64,000 nt of DNA from Gemmatimonadaceae bacterium (GCA_013816855.1 JACDDT010000004.1:1-64000), one strand, 5' to 3'. Shown: positions 43,179-52,429, counted from the first letter of the stretch. The notes: generated by a model from the letters alone, not told the origin. Made by a program: numbers and translations.

Positions 43179-44152
43179 TGGCATTCGCGCGGACGTGGAG
43201 ACACGCGAGCGCAGCGGAAGGACCGGCGCGTGTTATGGAGGCGGACATTCCAGCCCTCAACACCGTCTTCAGCGAAGCGTTCACCGACCGGTATCGGAGA
43301 GACGGACTCATTGGAGTGAGAGTTCCACATCTCAACCCGGCGGTGTGGCGGTTCGCCATCGCGGACGCAGAAGGCGGCGCAATGTGCTGGCGTAATTCGC
43401 GCGGTTCAATCATCGCGTTCAACATCGCGCACCGCTCGGGAGTCGAGGGTTGGATGGGTCCGCTCGCGGTTCATCCGGATCACCAGGGGCACGGTATTGG
43501 AAAGTCCGTCGTTCTTGCAGGAGTGGAATGGCTCAAGGAGCGCGGCGCGCGTGTGATTGGTCTTGAGACGATGCCGCGGACGATGGACAACGTCGGGTTT
43601 TATTCCGCACTTGGATTCACACCCGGCCGCCTCACCGTCACTCTCACACTCGAAGGCGTCCGCGGACGTCAGCACGCGATTTTGTATTCAGCGCTCGACG
43701 ACACTGCAAAGTCGGAGATTCTCGAAAAAAGCGCGGATCTCACCGACGCGTTCGCGGCGGGCTACGACTATCGTCGGGAGATTTCGCTCACCGGTGCGCA
43801 CGGCCTCGGCGAGACTCTCGTGCTCGAGAGCGGGGGTCAGATACGCGCGTTCGCCATTTGTCACAGCGTTCCGCTCGTGCAGGGAAGAATCCGCGAGGAA
43901 GTTCGGGTGCTCAAGCTCGTCGCGCGTACTGCGGCAGACGCGGACGAGCTAATCACGCAGCTCTGCATTTACACCAGGAACACCACCGCCAAGCGAATGG
44001 CGGTGCGCGTGCAGAGCGAATACGACGAAGTCTACCGCGGGCTCATTCAGCGCGGCGCGCGTGTACGATGGACGGATTTGCGGATGTCGCTTTCAGGATT
44101 CGGCGAGGGAACGCCGGAATCCGGGATCGTACTCTCCAACTGGGAGATCTAG
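43178..44152 (+). CDS. GNAT-family N-acetyltransferase
   Basis: GPLAVHPDHQGHGIGKSVVLAGVEWLKERGARVIGLET...GFYSALGFTPGRLTVTL; ATG overlaps sbcC stop. Confidence 0.85.
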   Translation: MAFARTWRHASAAEGPARVMEADIPALNTVFSEAFTDRYRRDGLIGVRVPHLNPAVWRFAIADAEGGAMCWRNSRGSIIAFNIAHRSGVEGWMGPLAVHPDHQGHGIGKSVVLAGVEWLKERGARVIGLETMPRTMDNVGFYSALGFTPGRLTVTLTLEGVRGRQHAILYSALDDTAKSEILEKSADLTDAFAAGYDYRREISLTGAHGLGETLVLESGGQIRAFAICHSVPLVQGRIREEVRVLKLVARTAADADELITQLCIYTRNTTAKRMAVRVQSEYDEVYRGLIQRGARVRWTDLRMSLSGFGEGTPESGIVLSNWEI

Positions 44153-44166
44153 CTCACTCTCAGTAA

Positions 44167-44204
44167 CCGACGCACCGGAATCGGCGAAGCAGAATCGGCG
44201 TCGG
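44167..44204. other. Hairpin between convergent genes (possible weak terminator)
   Basis: CCGACGC...GCGTCGG, 7-bp stem, no U-tract. Confidence 0.3.
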
Positions 44205-44210
44205 AGCGTT

Positions 44211-45161
44211 CTAGTGCCGGTGAAACAACGAACTGAGCGCCGATGACGCTGTGATTCGCTTCAGGTACGCAAGCTCATCCGGTGCGAAGGGAGTCGGAGT
44301 AATTCCAAAAACCTCGGTGATCGCGTTCTGCTGAACTGTGTTATCCAAGCTGAGCAGCTCAAGTAGCGACGTCGTCACAGGCGGATTTGGCAGCGCTTTC
44401 GTTGCGAGCGCGATGAGCGGCTTGAGTGCGCTGATTGGAACGGAAACGATTTTTCGCGAAACACCCATCGCGGCAAGGATTCTCTCTGTCATTTCGCGCA
44501 GAGAAAGAGCCGCCGGCCCGCCAATGGCATAAGTGCCTCTCCGTGTCGCCTGCTTCTCGAGAGAAACGCGCACCGCTTTTGCGACATCGCGCACTGCGAT
44601 CGGCTGAAAGCGCGCCCGTCCGCCGTCGGGCAGCGGATACACGACAGGGCTCAGACGGACGAGACGCGCCAGAACATTCACAAATTCATCCTCCGGCCCG
44701 AAAATAACCGAGGGCTTGAGGACGGTGTGCGAGAGGCCTGACGCGACCACCGCATCCTGGGCCAGTCCTTTGCTTCGCAAGAAGGAATGCGGCGAAGCGC
44801 TGTCCGCCCCGTTCTGCGACATGTAAACGAAGCGATCGACCCCTGCAATCTGCGCCGCGTCGAGCAGGGTCGTCGTACCGTCGGTATTGACGTCGTCGTA
44901 GCCCTGGCCCTTCCGCTCGATTGCAACGGCCGCTAGATGGACGACGGTTCCGCACCCGGCCATCGCTTTCGCGACGGAATCCGCGTTGCGGATATCACCG
45001 ACCTGAAGCTCGACCGGCAGATGGGCGAGACGCATCGCGGCTTTGGATGGATTGCGTACGAAGGCGCGCACTTTCCACCCTGCTTTCGTCAGCTCTTCAC
45101 ACGTGTGGCGGCCGACGAGACCAGCTGCGCCTGACACGAGGACCGGCTTGGACTGAAGCAT
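44211..45161 (-). CDS. NAD(P)-dependent atypical SDR / NDUFA9-like NAD-dependent epimerase
   Basis: PVLVSGAAGLVGRHTCEELTKAGWKVRAFVRNPSKA, VVHLAAVAIERKGQGYDDVNTDGT, VFGPEDEFVN. Confidence 0.87.
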   Translation of the reverse strand: MLQSKPVLVSGAAGLVGRHTCEELTKAGWKVRAFVRNPSKAAMRLAHLPVELQVGDIRNADSVAKAMAGCGTVVHLAAVAIERKGQGYDDVNTDGTTTLLDAAQIAGVDRFVYMSQNGADSASPHSFLRSKGLAQDAVVASGLSHTVLKPSVIFGPEDEFVNVLARLVRLSPVVYPLPDGGRARFQPIAVRDVAKAVRVSLEKQATRRGTYAIGGPAALSLREMTERILAAMGVSRKIVSVPISALKPLIALATKALPNPPVTTSLLELLSLDNTVQQNAITEVFGITPTPFAPDELAYLKRITASSALSSLFHRH

Positions 45162-45232
45162 TCTTACCGCTTCGGGCTGTTCCGCCACAGCGGATGCTGC
45201 GCTGCCGTACGGACGGCCCGATGCGCCGCCGC

Positions 45233-45406
45233 TCACGTCTTCGGGCGTGTTCCGTCCCGGTGTGTGCCGCGCACGACTATGCGGTAGATCAGAAGAAACA
45301 CGCCGAGTGTGAGGAGGACGTGAATCCAGCCCGGCGCGTCTCCGCGAAAGGTGATCACTCCCCAAACTGTCAGCATCAGAACGGCGGAAACGATTCCTAA
45401 ATCCAT
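45233..45406 (-). CDS. Small membrane protein, 57 aa (below ORF-track cutoff)
   Basis: Hand translation: MDLGIVSAVLMLTVWGVITFRGDAPGWIHVLLTLGVFLLIYRIVVRGTHRDGTRPKT*; similar in layout to lmo0937-type small membrane proteins. Confidence 0.6.
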   Translation of the reverse strand: MDLGIVSAVLMLTVWGVITFRGDAPGWIHVLLTLGVFLLIYRIVVRGTHRDGTRPKT

Positions 45407-45417
45407 AGTAATTGTCG

Positions 45418-45446
45418 TTGACGGTAGTTTGCGCGATTCCTAGATT
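45418..45446 (+). promoter_or_regulatory. Candidate sigma-70 promoter
   Basis: TTGACG - 17 bp - TAGATT directly upstream of the structured RNA candidate. Confidence 0.6.
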
Positions 45447-45452
45447 CCAGAG

Positions 45453-45660
45453 AGAAGAAACTGCTACACCGTTGGGACGGAGAGATCATTTTTTGAGCCA
45501 ACAAGTCCTTCGGGTGGGTTCGATAAACTTTGCTGACGTCATGCCCCAGTGCGGGGAAGACGGTAGGTAGGGTGAGGACCTCATACATTCGACCGGGCTT
45601 CAAAAAACCTCTCCGTTCCCTGTTTAGAAGAAGCTCCGCCTCGGCGGAGCTTCTTCGTTT
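45453..45660 (+). ncRNA. Candidate structured RNA: rod-like with long closing stem (6S-like or cis-regulatory leader)
   Basis: GGGACGGAGAG(AUCA)UUUUUUGAGCC (45474-45499) pairs with GGCUUCAAAAAACCUCUCCGUUCCC (45596-45620). Inner stems GUCCUU/GAGGAC, ACUUUGCU/GGUAGGGU and CGUC..CCCC/GGGG..GACG. Promoter upstream, strong hairpin downstream. Confidence 0.6.
45627..45660 (+). terminator. Strong hairpin, terminator/attenuator-like with short U-tract
   Basis: GAAGAAGCTCCGCC-TC-GGCGGAGCTTCTTC, perfect 14-bp arms, then GTTT; 24 bp upstream of the PTPS start. Confidence 0.7.
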
Positions 45661-45679
45661 CCGATATCTTACGCAATAC

Positions 45680-46093
45680 ATGCCCACCGTGACAGTAACC
45701 CGCCGAGTGCGCTTTAACGCCGCCCACAGGGTGCATAACCCGGCGCTGCCCGACGATGAAAACGCCCGCCTCTTCGGAAAGTGCAACAACCCGAACTGGC
45801 ACGGTCATAATTACACGCTCGACGTCTCCGTCGAGGGGCCGATGGATCCGAAGACCGGCTACGTCTTCGACCTCGCCAAGCTAAAAGCGGTTGTGCAGAA
45901 GGAAATCACCGATATCGTCGACCACCGGAACTTCAACCTCGATGTCCCGTTCATGAAGGACGTCATTCCGACGACGGAGAACATCGTCGTCGCTTTTTGG
46001 AAACTACTCGCGCCGAAAGTGGCGCCCGCCGCGCTCAAGCGGCTGGTGTTGTGGGAGACGGAGAACAACTATGTCGAATACGACGGGCGATAA
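45680..46093 (+). CDS. 6-pyruvoyl-tetrahydropterin synthase family, resembling the BH4-type enzyme
   Basis: [78 protein letters not shown]. Confidence 0.9.
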   Translation: MPTVTVTRRVRFNAAHRVHNPALPDDENARLFGKCNNPNWHGHNYTLDVSVEGPMDPKTGYVFDLAKLKAVVQKEITDIVDHRNFNLDVPFMKDVIPTTENIVVAFWKLLAPKVAPAALKRLVLWETENNYVEYDGR

Positions 46094-46652
46094 AGAGCTC
46101 GAAGAGCTGATTAGGCGGCAGCTCGAGCTGATTGGCGAAGACCCTGCGCGGGAAGGCCTCGTTCGCACGCCCGCGCGCGTCGCTGCCTCTCTCAAGTTTC
46201 TCACGCAGGGCTACGACGGCGATGCGCGCTCGGTCATCGGCGACGCCATTTTCGAGGAAAAGCACGACAACATGATCATGGTGCGCGACATCGAGCTGTA
46301 CTCGATGTGCGAGCACCACATGCTTCCGTTTTTCGGCAAGGCGCACATCGCCTACATCCCGAACGGCAAGATCGTCGGCCTTTCAAAGCTCCCGCGCATC
46401 GTCGATGTCTTCTCGCGCAGGCTCCAGGTGCAGGAGCGGCTCACCGATCAAATTGCCGAGGCGATTTGCTCCGTGTTGAACCCCACGGGATGCGGTGTCG
46501 TGATCGAGGCCCTCCACCTCTGCATGATGATGCGCGGAGTGCAGAAGCAGAACTCGAGGACGATCACTTCCGCGCTGCGCGGCAGCTTCCTCAAGGATCC
46601 CAAGACGCGCGACGAGTTTCTCCGCCTCGCGCATCACAACGGCAATTCGTGA
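46071..46652 (+). CDS. folE: GTP cyclohydrolase I
   Basis: [75 protein letters not shown]. Confidence 0.97.
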   Translation: MSNTTGDKELEELIRRQLELIGEDPAREGLVRTPARVAASLKFLTQGYDGDARSVIGDAIFEEKHDNMIMVRDIELYSMCEHHMLPFFGKAHIAYIPNGKIVGLSKLPRIVDVFSRRLQVQERLTDQIAEAICSVLNPTGCGVVIEALHLCMMMRGVQKQNSRTITSALRGSFLKDPKTRDEFLRLAHHNGNS

Positions 46653-47356
46653 GCGGGAAGCGGCTGACCGGCTGTAACGTCGTCATCACAGGGGGGTCGC
46701 GCGGAATAGGCGCGGTCACCGCCGGCCGGCTCGTTGCCGAGGGCGCGCGCGTTCTCTCGCTGTCGCGAAAAGCCGGAGAAAAACAGGCCGGCATGGACCA
46801 CGTGCAGTGCGATGTGACAAAAGCGTCGAGCGTCGCCCATGCTGCCGCCAATGTTGTCACGATGTTCGCCGGCGCTCCCGACATCGTCATCAACAACGCG
46901 GGCATCTTCCAGATGGCGTCCGTGGCTGAAACGAAGACCGAGATGTTCGCCGATGTGGTCGGCACGAATCTCTTCGGGCCGTTTCACGTCATAAACGCTT
47001 TTCTTGCGGGAATGCTCAAGCGAGGGAAGGGGCACGTGATAAGTATCGGGTCGATCGCCGACCAGCTCGCCTTCGCCGAGAACGGTGCCTACTCAGCGGC
47101 GAAGTTCGGGGTTCGCGGACTGCATCAGGTTCTGCGCGCAGAGCTCAAAGGCACCGGCGTTCGCTCCACTCTGATCTCGCCGGGCAATGTGGACACCAGC
47201 ATGTGGGACGCGCATCTCGAAAGCGCCGAGGCCGCCGCAAAATTTCCGGCACGCGACGCGATGCTTCGCCCCGATAACATCGCCGACGCCATCTTGTTTG
47301 TGCTCACGCTGCCGCCGTCAGCGAACGTCGACGAGATCCGCATCACGCCCGCCTGA
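46649..47356 (+). CDS. Short-chain dehydrogenase/reductase
   Basis: [41 protein letters not shown] start overlaps folE stop. Confidence 0.88.
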   Translation: MSGKRLTGCNVVITGGSRGIGAVTAGRLVAEGARVLSLSRKAGEKQAGMDHVQCDVTKASSVAHAAANVVTMFAGAPDIVINNAGIFQMASVAETKTEMFADVVGTNLFGPFHVINAFLAGMLKRGKGHVISIGSIADQLAFAENGAYSAAKFGVRGLHQVLRAELKGTGVRSTLISPGNVDTSMWDAHLESAEAAAKFPARDAMLRPDNIADAILFVLTLPPSANVDEIRITPA

Positions 47357-47359
47357 TCC

Positions 47360-47983
47360 ATGTTCATTGAGCTTGTCGAGCTGCTGCGATGCATTCGCGC
47401 GCACGATGAGAGCTGGCTGGTTGCATCGATAGACGAGCTCCACGAGCGATCGATCCGGCGCGGAACGCTCGGCTGCCCGGTCTGTCAGGCTGAATATCGA
47501 ATCATCGATGGAACCGCGGATTTTTCTGGCGCAACGGCTTCCGCCGTTCCCGCGGCGGAAACTCTCAACTCCTATGAAGTCGCGCTCCGCGCCGGCGCTT
47601 TCCTCGGTCTCGCGGATTCAGCCGGTACGGTCATCCTCGGCGGATCATGGGCAGCCGGCGCGTCAACCCTCGCAGAATCAACAGGCGCTCGAGCGTTCAC
47701 CGCGAACGCCATGACGGATGCTGAGCAACCCGGCGTTGGGCGCATTCTCGTTCAAAATATTTTTCCGTTCGCCATCGCGTCGTGCGCCGGGATCGCGCTC
47801 GACGCCACTTTCGATGACAGAGCGGTCGAAGGCGCCCTGCGCGTCATTCGCCCCGGCGGACGAATCGTCGGACCAGCCGCCATCGCCCGCCCGGATGGCG
47901 TGGCATTACTGGCTGAAGACGCGGAGTGGTGGGTCGGTGAAAAACCGCCCGAGGTTACGACCCTTCGTAGAGGGAGTCGATAA
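47360..47983 (+). CDS. Hypothetical protein: Trm112-like zinc-binding N-terminus plus degenerate methyltransferase-like C-terminus
   Basis: ELVELLRCIRAHDESWLVASIDELHERSIRRGTLGCPVCQAEYRIIDGTADFS; ALRVIRPGGRIVGPA. Confidence 0.55.
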   Translation: MFIELVELLRCIRAHDESWLVASIDELHERSIRRGTLGCPVCQAEYRIIDGTADFSGATASAVPAAETLNSYEVALRAGAFLGLADSAGTVILGGSWAAGASTLAESTGARAFTANAMTDAEQPGVGRILVQNIFPFAIASCAGIALDATFDDRAVEGALRVIRPGGRIVGPAAIARPDGVALLAEDAEWWVGEKPPEVTTLRRGSR

Positions 47984-49802
47984 GCGCCTTGTAGGTTTTG
48001 TCGATAACACGGCGCTTCACTTTTTGCGTCGGTGTGAGCTCGCCGCGCTCGAGCGTGAAGTCGTGCTCTAGCAGCCCCACCTTCTTGGGAATCTCGAAGT
48101 GCGCGACGCCGGCGAGCTCGCCGAGTACTTCTTTGTCCATCTTCATTTGAATGGTGGGCATTTTCAGGAGCTGCGCGCGGGCGGTCCAAATGATCGGCGG
48201 GCTTTGGCGCATCGCCCATTTCTCGAGCTGATCGAAGTTCGGAACGATGAGGATGACGGGGAACTTCCGCTTGTCGCCGATCATCACCGCCTGAGCGACG
48301 TACTTGTTCGTCTTGACTTTGTTTTCCATCGGCTGCGGCGCGATGTTTTTTCCGCCCGCCGTGACGATGATGTCTTTTTTGCGATCGGTGATCGCCAGGT
48401 AGCCGTCGCGCAGCTCGCCGATGTCCCCGGTGTGAAACCAGCCATCGGCGTCAATCGCCTCGCGCGTGGCTTCCGGCTTGTTGAAATAGCCCTTCATGAT
48501 CTGGGGGCCGCGCGCGAGGATCTCGCCGTCTGCCGCGATTTTCACCTCGGTGCCTGCAATGGGCCGCCCGACCGTGCCGATGCGGAACGCGTCCGGAGTA
48601 TTCACCGCGATTACCGGTGACGTCTCCGTGAGGCCATAGCCCTCGAGGATCTCCAGGCCGGCGGCGTAGAAAAACTTGTTGATGTCTGGTGAAAGCGGCG
48701 CGCCTCCGGAAACGAAATAGCGGAGTCTGCCGCCTGTGCGCGCCTTCAGTTTAGAGAACACGAGCTTTTGCGCGATGGCGTACTTCCTCTCTAGCATTCC
48801 GCCCGGCGTGCGGCCGGCGAGCTTCTCGTCCGCCCATTTGTCGGCGACGCCCTTCGCCCAGAAGAAGATTTTCTTCTTCATCGTTCCGCCGGAGAGCGCC
48901 GTCTCGAGAATGCGTGCATACATCTTCTCGTACAGGCGCGGCACCGAGAGCACGACCGTCGGCTTCACCTCGCCCATGTTGATCGGAACGGTATCGATGG
49001 ACTCGGCGTAAGCGATCGAAGTGCCGGTGGTAAAGGGGAGATAATGTCCTCCCGTCCGCTCGAAGATGTGCGAGAGGGGAAGGAAGCTCAGGCAAACGTC
49101 TTTTCCGTCGAAGGGAATCGCGTCCTTGATGGACATCACATTCGAGAAAATGTTGTCGTGCGAGAGCATCACGCCCTTTGGCTCTCCGGTGGTGCCCGAG
49201 GTGTAGATGATGGTGGCGACTTCATCGGGCTTCACGGCGAGCGCCCGCTGCTTGTACGCCGCCAAAGCGGCCGGAGATTCGTCGGCGCTCCCCGTTCTCT
49301 CCAGCTGATCGAGTGACATGTCGGCCAGCTCACCCACCTGGTCGAAGCTGATGAAAAAACGCAGCGCGGGGAGCGACGCGGCCGGCCCGCTCTGCGCGCG
49401 AAGCTCTGCGATCTTCTCCGCTTGTGCGCGTGTGGATACGAAAATACCGATCGCGCTCGAGTCTCTCAGGATGTACCCGATCTGATCCGCGGGCAGTGTT
49501 GGATAAATCGGAACGTCGGCGAGACCGGCAGTGAGGCAGGCAAAATCTGCGATTGCCCACTCCGGGCGGTTCTCTGAAAGAAGGGCGACGCGGTCACCGG
49601 GCTGGGCGCCCAATCGAGCAAGACCCGCTGCCGCGCGGCGCACGCGCGCCTCGACTTCCTTATGCGAAATCGGTTTGTAGCTTCCGTCGACTTTCACCTG
49701 AAGCGCGTCCGGCCGGTTGAAGCGCGAGACCGCATCGAAGAAGAGCTGATTCAGAGTGCCCGGGGCCGGTCGGCTTCCACCGCTTGCCTGCATTTCCGTC
49801 AC
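47955..49802 (-). CDS. Long-chain fatty acyl-CoA synthetase (AMP-forming)
   Basis: TIIYTSGTTGEPKGVMLSHDNIFSNV, EGYGLTETSPVIAVN, GWFHTGDIGELRDGYLAITDRKKDIIVTAGGKNIAP. Confidence 0.95.
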   Translation of the reverse strand: MTEMQASGGSRPAPGTLNQLFFDAVSRFNRPDALQVKVDGSYKPISHKEVEARVRRAAAGLARLGAQPGDRVALLSENRPEWAIADFACLTAGLADVPIYPTLPADQIGYILRDSSAIGIFVSTRAQAEKIAELRAQSGPAASLPALRFFISFDQVGELADMSLDQLERTGSADESPAALAAYKQRALAVKPDEVATIIYTSGTTGEPKGVMLSHDNIFSNVMSIKDAIPFDGKDVCLSFLPLSHIFERTGGHYLPFTTGTSIAYAESIDTVPINMGEVKPTVVLSVPRLYEKMYARILETALSGGTMKKKIFFWAKGVADKWADEKLAGRTPGGMLERKYAIAQKLVFSKLKARTGGRLRYFVSGGAPLSPDINKFFYAAGLEILEGYGLTETSPVIAVNTPDAFRIGTVGRPIAGTEVKIAADGEILARGPQIMKGYFNKPEATREAIDADGWFHTGDIGELRDGYLAITDRKKDIIVTAGGKNIAPQPMENKVKTNKYVAQAVMIGDKRKFPVILIVPNFDQLEKWAMRQSPPIIWTARAQLLKMPTIQMKMDKEVLGELAGVAHFEIPKKVGLLEHDFTLERGELTPTQKVKRRVIDKTYKALIDSLYEGS

Positions 49803-49818
49803 TCCTCCGTGTAGCGCG

Positions 49819-50580
49819 TTAGCCGCGCGGTTTGATGCGTACGACGAGCCTTACCGGCCCGCCCTTCAAAACTTTTCCTCGATACTTCGCAGTTGCGTTA
49901 ATGACTATCGAATCGTTCAGCGTCGGACTGCTGAGGAGCGTAGCGTGCAGCCGAATGCGCCGCCCCGCAAGACCGTTCGTGTCGGTGGTGTCTACATTCG
50001 ACTTCCGCCCCGCCTCGTCGACGAGATCAGCGACCGCTGAGCCCGATGGTGACACGACTGCGAAGCTCACGAGGTAGGCATTAACGGCGCTGTCCGCCCC
50101 CGTGACACCGTGACGAAGCGAGACTGTAACGGCCGAGGAAAGGTTGAGCGTTGTGTCGAGCAGCGAATAGCGGATGCTGTCAACTCTGTTGCCCGCGAAC
50201 ATCGTATCCGGGCGGAGTGTCACCGACAAAAGGCGCTCGGCTTGGATTTCTCCGACGGTGGCAATGATACGGACAGGCGTTGCGCGGACGCTGTCGCCTC
50301 GAATGAGGCCGGTGATGCTGTCTACTGTGACGCCGCGGTCTGCGGTGTAGTACCGCACTGTCGCCGTCGGTATGACGGCGCCACCGAAGTCGAACGCTGT
50401 CACGCGGGGGAGCGCAATAGCGCCTGTCGTGTCGCGAAGTGAATCACCAACTACCACAGACGGAAATGCGAGCGAGTCGAACTGGATGGACAAGATCTCA
50501 TTCTTGGCGCCGGTGACGTCGGTGCATGCGCCGGCGGCGATTACCCCGACCACCGCGAGAATGAGCGCGCACTTCCTCAC
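49819..50580 (-). CDS. Hypothetical lipoprotein, Ig-like/adhesin-like domains
   Basis: Lipobox-like VIAAGACTDVTG; beta-rich sequence with repeated SVTLRPDT-type segments. Confidence 0.55.
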   Translation of the reverse strand: MRKCALILAVVGVIAAGACTDVTGAKNEILSIQFDSLAFPSVVVGDSLRDTTGAIALPRVTAFDFGGAVIPTATVRYYTADRGVTVDSITGLIRGDSVRATPVRIIATVGEIQAERLLSVTLRPDTMFAGNRVDSIRYSLLDTTLNLSSAVTVSLRHGVTGADSAVNAYLVSFAVVSPSGSAVADLVDEAGRKSNVDTTDTNGLAGRRIRLHATLLSSPTLNDSIVINATAKYRGKVLKGGPVRLVVRIKPRG

Positions 50581-51344
50581 GACATGCGCTCGGCGAGAAT
50601 CGTGGAAAGATTCACGTACGCCTGCGCCGCAGGATCCGCTGGTGTGCGCACCACTACCGGTAGCCCCGCCGCGAACGCATCCGCGGCTGCAATCGTTCTC
50701 GGAATCATGATGTCGAAGACGATGTTCGCGGGCAGATGCTTTCTCACATAGTCGACCACCCGGTCGCTGGCGCCACTATCGGGGTCGTACATGGTGAGCA
50801 GAATTCCGTCCAGAGCGAGGCGTTCGTTAGTGGAGACGATGTCCTGGATGCCGCGGAGAATCTGGGGGGTGGTCTGCAGTGCCAGCGGCTCGCACTGAAG
50901 CGGAACAATGACGTGATCGCTTCCGCGCAGAACCGTTCTCGTCACGTTTCCAAGCCCCGGTGGCGTGTCGACGACTACGATTTCGCAGCGCGACTGCGCC
51001 ATCTCCAGCAGGTCCTTGAGAACATCGGTCTCGCCGATGAGCTGCTGATAAATTGCGTGATCGGCCTCATCCGCGACGGAACCCGCGAGAATAACGCGCA
51101 GCCAGGGAAGGGCGGTCGGAAGGATAATCTCCCGAAGCTGGCGCTCACCGTTGAGATAGTCGGCGAATCCGAATGTCGGGTGCCCCCGCTGCAAGCCGAC
51201 GCCATAACGCACCGATCCCTGCGGATCCACGTCGATGAGGAGCGTCTTCAACCCGCGGCGCGCGAAGGCCGCTGCGAGATTCACTGCCGTCGTGGTCTTT
51301 CCCACTCCACCCTTCTGGCTTACGACAGCCAACACGCGACCCAT
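50577..51344 (-). CDS. ParA/Soj-family ATPase
   Basis: MGRVLAVVSQKGGVGKTTTAVNLAAAFARRG (deviant Walker A), LLIDVDPQGS, VVVDTPPGLG. Confidence 0.93.
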   Translation of the reverse strand: MGRVLAVVSQKGGVGKTTTAVNLAAAFARRGLKTLLIDVDPQGSVRYGVGLQRGHPTFGFADYLNGERQLREIILPTALPWLRVILAGSVADEADHAIYQQLIGETDVLKDLLEMAQSRCEIVVVDTPPGLGNVTRTVLRGSDHVIVPLQCEPLALQTTPQILRGIQDIVSTNERLALDGILLTMYDPDSGASDRVVDYVRKHLPANIVFDIMIPRTIAAADAFAAGLPVVVRTPADPAAQAYVNLSTILAERMS

Positions 51345-51827
51345 CTACTCGATCGTCCCCGGAAACTCCCTCGCCGGCATAACGTCGTCTTTCGATTCTG
51401 TGGGCGTGTGAAGCTGATCGAGGGTGCGCTTCGCGTGACCGATCCACCGTTCCGCTTCAGGACCGGTTGGCGCATCCATGAGAAACGCTTCGAGATGGTA
51501 CGCCGCGTCACGCTCTTCCCCGCGTTTCAGCAGCAGGTAGGCGAGGCCATAGTGCGCGCCTGAAAGCTTCGGCTCGATTGAGAGGGCGTGCTTGTAACTC
51601 CGAATCGCATCGTCGAGCTGGCCGCTTTTGGAAAACGCGATCGCCATGTTCTCCAGCACACGGACATTGTTCGGGCGTTCGCGCAGCGCGAGGCGATATG
51701 ATGTCAGCGCTGCGTCGTAGTCGCCCCGCTTCTCGAGCGTGATACCCTCACTCAAATAATCGGGCTTGCCGCTTCCGGCCGGGTGGGAAGAAGATTTTGC
51801 GCCGCGGAATTTGTCCCAGAACGACAT
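51345..51827 (-). CDS. TPR-repeat protein
   Basis: YLSEGITLEKRGDYDAALTSYRLALRERPNNVRVLENMAIAFSKSGQLDDAIRSYKHALSIEPKLSGAHYGLAYLLL. Confidence 0.8.
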   Translation of the reverse strand: MSFWDKFRGAKSSSHPAGSGKPDYLSEGITLEKRGDYDAALTSYRLALRERPNNVRVLENMAIAFSKSGQLDDAIRSYKHALSIEPKLSGAHYGLAYLLLKRGEERDAAYHLEAFLMDAPTGPEAERWIGHAKRTLDQLHTPTESKDDVMPAREFPGTIE

Positions 51828-51876
51828 CCCCCGAATCTACCGAGCGGAGAGGGTGAGGTCTACGCCGGCTGAACGG

Positions 51877-52395
51877 CTATCCCTCGGCGGCGCCTATCCT
51901 CTCCCAACCCTCGCCGGCACGCATACGCTCGTAGGCGTCATCCATCATCTCAGCGTTGCCGGCGAGAAAGCGGCAGGTCGCACTCCCTTCCGAACTGCAC
52001 TCGATCTCCATCACCGCGACCGGGTAATCCGCGAGCGGCGCGAGGAATCCCGCCAGCACTCCGGTGGTGACGTTACAGCCTCCCCCCGAAGAGGCTTCCC
52101 AGCATCCGTCGATGTCGACGACGGCAAGAGCGTCGTGCGAAGAGCGCAGCGTGAGACGGCCCCAGCCGGCTTCGGAGAAGAACGAGCTCGCCTTCGCGGA
52201 AAAATCCTCGAGCGGCATCTCCGATGGACCTGCTCCACCTTCCGATCGAACTTGTTCGGCGAAGGCCGCATAAAGTGCTGCCCCGCTGGCGTGGCCCGCT
52301 TCGCGTAGAGCCTCGGCGCCACCGGACGTTTCGGCCGCAGCTTTCAATCGACGAACGGTTTCGCCGGCCACGAGAACAAGGTTGGGAGCAGTCAT
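51877..52395 (-). CDS. V4R-domain-like protein
   Basis: WEASSGGGCNVTTGVLAGFLAPLADYPVAVMEIECSSEGSATCRFLAGNAEMMDDAYERM. Confidence 0.6.
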   Translation of the reverse strand: MTAPNLVLVAGETVRRLKAAAETSGGAEALREAGHASGAALYAAFAEQVRSEGGAGPSEMPLEDFSAKASSFFSEAGWGRLTLRSSHDALAVVDIDGCWEASSGGGCNVTTGVLAGFLAPLADYPVAVMEIECSSEGSATCRFLAGNAEMMDDAYERMRAGEGWERIGAAEG

Positions 52396-52429
52396 TTATG
52401 AATGGACGATTTCAAGTCGTAGATGTTGC

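Noticed and set aside
45511-45530. GGGTTCGATAA resembling a tRNA T-loop
   Set aside because: No acceptor, D or anticodon arms can be placed around it.
45397-45789. 130-aa minus-strand ORF across the structured RNA region
   Set aside because: No family motifs; it runs across the predicted RNA stems and into PTPS antisense.
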